DNA of 10,819 nucleotides from Candidatus Omnitrophota bacterium (GTDB lineage: Bacteria; Omnitrophota; Gorgyraeia; JACOVV01): contig JACOVV010000169.1 in NCBI GenBank assembly GCA_016177145.1, positions 1 through 10,819 on the forward strand. Reading direction: 5' to 3'. The notes under the pieces are model-generated. The model was given only the letters and a program-made list of their open reading frames with translations, searched no databases and had not been told where the DNA came from. The position numbers were made by a program, and so were the translations under genes. Below are positions 6,211 to 10,819 of this stretch, one piece after another; position 1 is the first letter of the stretch, and every line of letters starts with the position of its first letter.

Positions 6211-9200
6211 TTAGAGACTTTCCAGAAGATTTTCATCTTCCTCATCAACGTCTGCCATTCCCAGATAAGGGGGACGTCGATAAGGCCCCTGTTTCAGATC
6301 AACGAAGAAATTTGTGAGATGCCGATCATGTGTTATAACAGTTCCTTCGCTAGTCCTCTCTTCAACAACAAAGGTCAAAGCCGAAATTTTTTTAGCTCTG
6401 ACCAGTAATTCTACTTCCCATCCCTCTCCCTCTTCCCCAAGAAAAGTCAGCGGCGCCCGAAAAACTCCTGAATCGACCTTCTCAACAGGGGTCCAGTCCT
6501 CTGTTCCCCCATATAAGGTTTCTTCCTCTGGCGTTGGATCAAATTTCCACGGTTCGGTAACTGCGCCTTCTGTGTGGAATCCAAACAAAATCGCCGCCCC
6601 ATCCTTGGGAGAACCTCCAAAGCCGCGAGGGAATCGAATTCGAACAACAGTTCTTTTTTCCTGTTGACGGTTAACTTGATACTGAATAATCGGTATTTCC
6701 TCTGCGAAAATCACAGTGTAAGGCCATTGCTGGCGGCTGATGCCGTCGCTGATGGAGAGGATGCACTCCCCTATGACTGAATCCGGAAGGAAAGCAGTAA
6801 ACGGGATTATATTTTCTTTACCAATATCAGGTTCCATCCTATCCAGTTGAGGGGTGAGCGGATAAATATTTCCATCAGGAGCACGCAGTATCACATGGAT
6901 ATCCCTAGGGGAACGCTTGTTTTGTTGAACCTTGACTTGTATCCTTAATTTCGTTCCTGGAGAAACTCTGACCGATTGATCGTCCAAACTCATCATTTGG
7001 CCTTGCTGGTCCAGATGATGCTGTACAACTTCATTTACTGTTACTGAGCGGATGAGGGGCCCCGGACTTCCAAACCACCAACGCTCTGGGAGTGCCGGTA
7101 TTTCTTGCTGAACATTTCTCCGGTGTTTGGCATATTCTTTATTAAAAAGACGCAGGTAGGCGGCCGCCGTATTGACAGCGTCAAGGATTCGGCTCAGACG
7201 AATTGAATTGATCTGATACTGATGCAAAGAAGAACGGGGCATCTCTATGACTCTAAAAAGCGCTTCTAAATAAGCGGACGGCTGCGCCTCTACAGGAACG
7301 ATTGAATTCCCCCATCCCGCTTGGTGGTAGTTCATCGGTACACCGTGCTTCTGAATCACTCCTTCGTGAGGAGCAGGCCCCATGGAGAGCCCGCCCGAAG
7401 CAGTCGCAGGCGATTCCGTAAATTCCGCGGCCCCTGTGGCGCGATCCGAGTCTTGAACTTGGACATCCGTGGCGGCTAAAAGCTGAAGTTGTTCTTCCAG
7501 GGTAAACCCTCCTTTAAACACAAATCTCCCCGGCCCCTTTTGATTCACATCCTCCATGATTCTCGACATCCGTTCAAGGTCGCCTTGAGAATAGCTGTTG
7601 CCAAAGAGAATCACCGCCGCCCCTTTTTTGATCAGCTTTTCAATGCTGTCGGGATCAAACGCTCTCCTCCCCCGCTTCTCTTCTACCCAGCGTCCGGAAT
7701 AAGTGATCAAGAGCTGATCCGGATTGAGTTGATATTCTGGATAAAGAATTCCTAAAATCTCTTTAGCAGTTTGTTTGGCCTGGATAATTCTGTCCGGCTC
7801 TTCTTCAACGATACGATCATATTCTTCCAACGAAATAGCCGAGTCTCCGTTATTGATACGTTTGACAATCGCTGCCAGACGAGCAGGATTTCTTTTGATC
7901 TTCTCCAGAATTTCCCGGTGTTTCTGCTCATTTAGAAAATCAGCGTTTAAATAAGCCCGCAGGTATTTTGTGGCAGATTCTCTATCAACCCCATTGGCCA
8001 GGCCGTACAAGGGAGAGCCGGGATCATGACGGCTCACTTCGTTGGCATGAAGGGCCGAAACCGCCTTGCGGACATTGGCGGCCCGCAGGCCGGCTAAAGT
8101 GATATCCATTTCTCCCCATCCCGCTACTTCTTGCGGGGCAGCGACCGATTGAAAAAGCCAGTGAAATTCTTCCGGGATACCGATTTTGACGAGCCAATTC
8201 TTCATTCCTTCGTTATATCTTCCCAGAAATCCGCGATTTCTATAGGTGTGCGTGGTCACTGAAATGAAGAAGGACTCCAGGAACCTGGCTTCTTCTTCAT
8301 CTCCTCGGTCTTTAGCATCATAGTAGTCCATCAACCGCCAAACCGACACTAGAGCTGCCTGGGCATCGTTGGCGTTGATCATCGGAGGACTCCATTTTTC
8401 CCCCTGCTCTTTCTTTAACGCTCTTTCTTGCTGGACGACCCATCGCCAATAGGCCTTGGAGAAAAAAGCGGAGAATTCAAGATGCGACGGAGCCGTCTGA
8501 CTATCGGGATCATAGTGATACAACTGATCGATCATCGGATAGTTCCTCCAACTCCTGCGATCTTGCCAATCGAGAACATCGCGAAGCAACAGAACGCGCA
8601 CTCCACTCTGATTGACCCCTTGGACCATTTGGACAAAATGTGTCTCTCCCATAAACTCCAGTTTAATGGGGGGATTGCGTTCCAGACTGGTACTTTCACG
8701 GTCCAGCTTAATTGGGTTTGATACCGTTCTAAGATCGGTCTTTTTCAATCTCCCTGGCGATCGCGGATCAGGCATCTGGGGGTAAAAAGGTTCAACGACA
8801 TTCACCACCCCCTCTTTTCCCGTCAATCGCGCCATTTCCTTAGAATGGTACTGTTCCACTCTTCCCAATCCGCCGGCAAGGATAGAATGTTCTGCCGTCG
8901 CTTCGTAAATACGTTTTCCTATTAAATGAGGAGCTTGAGATTCCAGCCAGTTTTTCCTGTCTTCTCCCTTGCCGAAAGTCAGCAAGATGGCATCTGACAA
9001 TGGCCCCTTAACATGAAACTCACGAATCGCTTCTAAAATGGCTTCTTGTTCCTGGGTATCCATTAGAGCGATCGCCCGCAGAACCGGATAATTCATCTCG
9101 ACCGAATACAACGGTTGAAGCCCGGCAGCTTTACCGTAACGCTCAAGTCTCGATCGAATCGTTCCCTTTCCTCGGACAACAGCATCCTTCAGATCCTGAT

Positions 9201-9726
9201 GAATAAACGTTACATCTTCTCCCCAGGTCGCCACGACACGAGGATCTTTGACCAGAAGATATTCGTTATGACCGTTCTGTTTGAGGATGCCCAACCGGCT
9301 TAATTGCTGAAGATGAGCGCCGACTAACCACTGCAATTCATCTTCCCGCATCAACCTACGGCCCCATTCAATCATTCTTTCGGCTTTTTTAATAATGGCA
9401 GTTCGTGTGATGGACCGGCTGTTACTGCTTTTTGCGGCGTTTTCCAGATAAGCCTCCAGCACAAACTGGACGATTAATCTGCGGGTGAGCCAATCTGAAT
9501 TATACCCCCTCGGCCCCGTCTCTTCCGTGGCATCCATGCTGGGAAAATCAATGGGGGCGGGCATCAGACTGGAATCGAAGCCGTCCGAATTTTCTGCTAT
9601 TGTTGTTTGTCTTAGACCAGGCTCGGGGGAAAGAAAAGAAATTGAAAAGGAATTAAAAAATAAAAACGAAGATAAAAACAGCAGAAATAAAACAGAAAGA
9701 TTGGGTGAAATTTTTTTCTTTGTCAC
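6211..9726 (-). CDS. Exported or anchored GT-B protein, divergent short-type alpha-glucan phosphorylase (GT35)-like
   Basis: This is a 1171-residue protein. In order: a KKK then hydrophobic stretch (3-33), signal peptide or anchor; a polar linker; a possible winged-helix region (about 80-160, including LQQLSRLGILKQ); a GT-B core (about 270-830); a beta-sandwich (about 918-1008); and a second beta-rich domain (about 1015-1145), perhaps carbohydrate-binding. Core landmarks follow short GT35 phosphorylases: AGGLGRV (284-290), TTHTYRNRGFLG (491-502, family TTHTPVPAGHD), VSALHANEVSR (556-566, family VS.LH.EVSR), LANGVD (576-581), GRW..EKR (678-685, family RRFATYKRA), ILFGNS (706-711) and GGLSMG (778-783). 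The family PLP lysine aligns with Pro773 and the NEGH motif is altered, so phosphorolysis is doubtful. Start GTG 9726 is chosen because it precedes the signal and an in-frame TAG lies just upstream; the ribosome site is weak. The substrate cannot be read from the sequence. Confidence 0.7.
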   Translation of the reverse strand: MTKKKISPNLSVLFLLFLSSFLFFNSFSISFLSPEPGLRQTTIAENSDGFDSSLMPAPIDFPSMDATEETGPRGYNSDWLTRRLIVQFVLEAYLENAAKSSNSRSITRTAIIKKAERMIEWGRRLMREDELQWLVGAHLQQLSRLGILKQNGHNEYLLVKDPRVVATWGEDVTFIHQDLKDAVVRGKGTIRSRLERYGKAAGLQPLYSVEMNYPVLRAIALMDTQEQEAILEAIREFHVKGPLSDAILLTFGKGEDRKNWLESQAPHLIGKRIYEATAEHSILAGGLGRVEQYHSKEMARLTGKEGVVNVVEPFYPQMPDPRSPGRLKKTDLRTVSNPIKLDRESTSLERNPPIKLEFMGETHFVQMVQGVNQSGVRVLLLRDVLDWQDRRSWRNYPMIDQLYHYDPDSQTAPSHLEFSAFFSKAYWRWVVQQERALKKEQGEKWSPPMINANDAQAALVSVWRLMDYYDAKDRGDEEEARFLESFFISVTTHTYRNRGFLGRYNEGMKNWLVKIGIPEEFHWLFQSVAAPQEVAGWGEMDITLAGLRAANVRKAVSALHANEVSRHDPGSPLYGLANGVDRESATKYLRAYLNADFLNEQKHREILEKIKRNPARLAAIVKRINNGDSAISLEEYDRIVEEEPDRIIQAKQTAKEILGILYPEYQLNPDQLLITYSGRWVEEKRGRRAFDPDSIEKLIKKGAAVILFGNSYSQGDLERMSRIMEDVNQKGPGRFVFKGGFTLEEQLQLLAATDVQVQDSDRATGAAEFTESPATASGGLSMGPAPHEGVIQKHGVPMNYHQAGWGNSIVPVEAQPSAYLEALFRVIEMPRSSLHQYQINSIRLSRILDAVNTAAAYLRLFNKEYAKHRRNVQQEIPALPERWWFGSPGPLIRSVTVNEVVQHHLDQQGQMMSLDDQSVRVSPGTKLRIQVKVQQNKRSPRDIHVILRAPDGNIYPLTPQLDRMEPDIGKENIIPFTAFLPDSVIGECILSISDGISRQQWPYTVIFAEEIPIIQYQVNRQQEKRTVVRIRFPRGFGGSPKDGAAILFGFHTEGAVTEPWKFDPTPEEETLYGGTEDWTPVEKVDSGVFRAPLTFLGEEGEGWEVELLVRAKKISALTFVVEERTSEGTVITHDRHLTNFFVDLKQGPYRRPPYLGMADVDEEDENLLESL

Positions 9727-9789
9727 GATCTCGCGATCATTCTATTGTCAGTCTCATCCCCTCCCCCGTGTTCTCTCAAAATTAATCTA

Positions 9790-9818
9790 TATTTACCATT
9801 TTCAACAGCGCTAGTCAA
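9790..9818 (-). promoter_or_regulatory. Possible weak promoter for the GT35-like gene
   Basis: On the minus strand a TTGACT (9813-9818) lies 17 nt before TAAATA (9790-9795), in the 110-nt gap between nuoI and the GT35-like gene. The -35 is good and the -10 is poor (3 of 6). No terminator hairpin with a T-run follows nuoI, so readthrough from nuoI is equally possible. Confidence 0.25.
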
Positions 9819-9836
9819 GCAATTCAGTAAATAACG

Positions 9837-10436
9837 TCAATCTTCCATCAATCGTTTCTTATCATAGATCATACTCTCGCGAGAATACTCGGCGATGTCA
9901 TGGCGGCCGGTGTCCATTCGAATGGCGTCTTCAGGACAAACCTCGACGCAGAAACCGCAGTAGACGCATTTGCCGAGGTCGAGGATAAACTCGGCCGGAT
10001 ATTTCTCGATGTTGGGATCAGGGTGTTCGGCGGCGGTGATCTCGATACAGCGGGCCGGGCAGACGGTTTCACACATCATGCAGGCGACACAGCGGGGGGA
10101 ACCGTCTTCTCTCTTTGTTAAACGATGACGGGTCCGCAGCCGAGCGCCGGTCGGCCTTGGCTGTTCGGGATACTGATAAGTCACCGCGGCGGGGATACCT
10201 TTGAACAAACCAAAAAGATGCAGGATATGCAGAGCAAGGTTTCGAAAAAAATGTTTGGAGGTAATCCACAGCCCGACGAAGACCCCCGGGATGTAGGTTT
10301 TCTCCCACCAGGTCAGTTCGCGGCGGTTGGATTTCTTCCAGGCCCGTTTCATCTGCGCTAATCGAAGATAGGCAAAGGGGCCGGCCACATCGTGATATTT
10401 CTCAAGTTGGGCGCGTTTTTGTTGGGTTGTTGTCAC
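9837..10436 (-). CDS. nuoI: NADH-quinone oxidoreductase subunit I (NuoI), 2x[4Fe-4S] ferredoxin-like
   Basis: This subunit carries the two [4Fe-4S] clusters (N6a and N6b) that pass electrons along complex I toward the terminal cluster and quinone. It sits at the membrane surface. Both cluster motifs are complete: CVACMMCETVCP with Cys116, 119, 122 and 126, and CVYCGFCVEVCPEDA with Cys157, 160, 163 and 167. The motif ELTWWEKTYIPGVFVGL before the first helix is typical. The start is taken as GTG 10436 because AAGAGGA lies 9 nt upstream. An in-frame TTG at 10466 would add ten residues but falls inside a hairpin repeat. The resulting 199-residue protein has an N-terminal basic extension of about 40 residues, longer than E. 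coli NuoI. It follows nuoH on the same strand, but its usual downstream neighbour nuoJ is at the far left on the other strand. Confidence 0.95.
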   Translation of the reverse strand: MTTTQQKRAQLEKYHDVAGPFAYLRLAQMKRAWKKSNRRELTWWEKTYIPGVFVGLWITSKHFFRNLALHILHLFGLFKGIPAAVTYQYPEQPRPTGARLRTRHRLTKREDGSPRCVACMMCETVCPARCIEITAAEHPDPNIEKYPAEFILDLGKCVYCGFCVEVCPEDAIRMDTGRHDIAEYSRESMIYDKKRLMED

Positions 10437-10445
10437 GTTCGAATT

Positions 10446-10452
10446 TCCTCTT
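10446..10452 (-). promoter_or_regulatory. Shine-Dalgarno deciding the nuoI start
   Basis: On the minus strand AAGAGGA lies 9 nt before the GTG at 10436. It favours that codon over the in-frame upstream TTG at 10466. Confidence 0.6.
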
Positions 10453-10456
10453 ATAT

Positions 10457-10481
10457 GTAGGGGCAACCCTTGTGGTTGCCC
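10457..10481 (+). repeat. Hairpin repeat unit 1 (nuoH-nuoI gap)
   Basis: GTAG is followed by an 8-bp perfect stem, GGGCAACC (10461-10468) with GGTTGCCC (10474-10481), around the loop CTTGT. It matches unit 3 (read on the minus strand) except for three compensated stem pairs. Confidence 0.8.
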
Positions 10482-10485
10482 TTTC

Positions 10486-10512
10486 GTAGGGGCGGGGTAA
10501 CCCCGCCCCTAC
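10486..10512. repeat. Hairpin repeat unit 2, perfect 12-bp palindrome
   Basis: GTAGGGGCGGGG (10486-10497) pairs perfectly with CCCCGCCCCTAC (10501-10512) around a 3-nt TAA loop. It lies 4 nt from unit 1 and shares its GTAGGGGC opening. No T-run follows on either strand, so it does not look like an intrinsic terminator. It could stabilise or attenuate the nuoH-nuoI transcript. Confidence 0.85.
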
Positions 10513-10522
10513 ATTGTGATTC

Positions 10523-10547
10523 GGGCGGGCACAAGGCCCGCCCCTAC
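10523..10547 (-). repeat. Hairpin repeat unit 3 (nuoH-nuoI gap)
   Basis: Read on the minus strand it is GTAG, then stem GGGCGGGC, loop CTTGT and stem GCCCGCCC (8 bp, perfect). It has the same architecture and loop as unit 1 in the opposite orientation, and ends 3 nt downstream of the nuoH stop. Confidence 0.8.
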
Positions 10548-10549
10548 GT

Positions 10550-10819
10550 TTATTTCATCACCAATATAACCGCCGTCACGGCGATATTGACCAGCGACGC
10601 CGGTAAAAGAATCTTCCACCCCAAATGCATCAACTGATCATAACGAAACCGCGGCAGGGTCCATCGAACCGCCATCAAGAGCCAGATAAAAAACCCTACC
10701 TTCATGAAAAACGATAAAATCCCCAATCCGACGACGGTCAAATGCGGCAATAACATCTCCCCTCCCCACGGGAAATGGAATCCATTCGGTGAAAGATATG
10801 GCACCTGCCAGCCGCCGAA
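10550..10819 (-). CDS. nuoH: NADH-quinone oxidoreductase subunit H (NuoH), 3' end only
   Basis: Only the last 89 residues are in the window; the gene continues past the right edge. NuoH holds the membrane part of the quinone-binding chamber of complex I and anchors the peripheral arm. The fragment begins [11 protein letters not shown], the conserved FFGGW region, and ends with the typical pair of helices separated by [19 protein letters not shown], matching the family's R..LPR.RYDQ.M..GWK signature that faces the cytoplasm. The stop is TAA at 10550-10552. The frame is open to the window edge, so the internal GTG at 10804 is not a start. It precedes nuoI on the same strand, with a repeat-filled 113-nt gap in place of the usual tight junction. 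Confidence 0.95.
   Translation of the reverse strand, partial: FGGWQVPYLSPNGFHFPWGGEMLLPHLTVVGLGILSFFMKVGFFIWLLMAVRWTLPRFRYDQLMHLGWKILLPASLVNIAVTAVILVMK

Noticed and set aside
6211..9726. Functional glycogen synthase (GT5) annotation based on AGGLGRV and INAND motifs
   Set aside because: The VS.LH.EVSR and TTHT landmarks and the GGLSMG segment line up better with short-type GT35, and the GT5 acidic catalytic motif is not evident.
10437..10466. TTG start giving nuoI ten extra N-terminal residues
   Set aside because: The TTG lies inside hairpin repeat unit 1, while the GTG at 10436 has a well-spaced AAGAGGA.
10486..10512. Perfect GC-rich hairpin as an intrinsic terminator after nuoH
   Set aside because: There is no T-run on either strand after the stem, and sibling hairpins in the same gap and upstream of nuoJ mark it as a repeat-family member.
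10457..10547. CRISPR array
   Set aside because: The units are palindromes in mixed orientation separated by 4 and 10 nt, not direct repeats with uniform spacers of about 30 nt.
29..10547. Inversion by simple recombination between the two palindromic repeat clusters
   Set aside because: Flipping that interval would put nuoJ next to nuoH and carry nuoI away, so it does not rebuild the canonical order. A breakpoint in the nuoI/GT35 gap fits better.

Overview
The window is bacterial and is dominated by genes for the membrane arm of respiratory complex I (NADH:quinone oxidoreductase, Nuo). Tight ATGA overlaps, Shine-Dalgarno-led GTG and ATG starts, a GTAGGGGC-type palindromic repeat family and a giant signal-bearing glucan-phosphorylase-like protein suggest an uncultivated phylum, perhaps Omnitrophota. 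That placement is an impression from the protein style and was not tested.

Layout. Positions 1-129 hold a composite palindromic repeat and a good sigma70-like promoter. Positions 130-5711 (+) hold nuoJ, nuoK, nuoL, nuoM and nuoN, every pair overlapping by 4 or 7 nt, so they are one translationally coupled unit. From the right edge, on the minus strand, come the 3' end of nuoH, a 113-nt gap packed with three hairpin repeats, and nuoI. A 110-nt gap with a possible weak promoter follows, then a 1171-codon gene for an exported or membrane-anchored GT-B protein of the short-type alpha-glucan phosphorylase (GT35) kind. Last is a small multi-pass membrane protein whose stop codon overlaps the stop of nuoN on the opposite strand.

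Together, nuoH-I and nuoJ-N encode the quinone-site/ferredoxin-like subunits and the proton-pumping arm of one enzyme. They are split into two convergent blocks with two non-nuo genes between them. Inverting the segment from just upstream of nuoJ to the nuoI/GT35 gap would restore the usual H-I-J-K-L-M-N order, so a single inversion explains the layout.

Points most worth a second look: (1) NuoM lacks the otherwise near-invariant lysine of its central pumping helix (Ile227 instead) and the following LPDAH-type motif, while NuoL and NuoN keep theirs. (2) The GT35-like protein keeps the family framework but lacks the PLP-binding lysine, and it starts with a hydrophobic export signal. (3) Two of the hairpin repeats differ only by three consecutive compensated base pairs around an identical loop.
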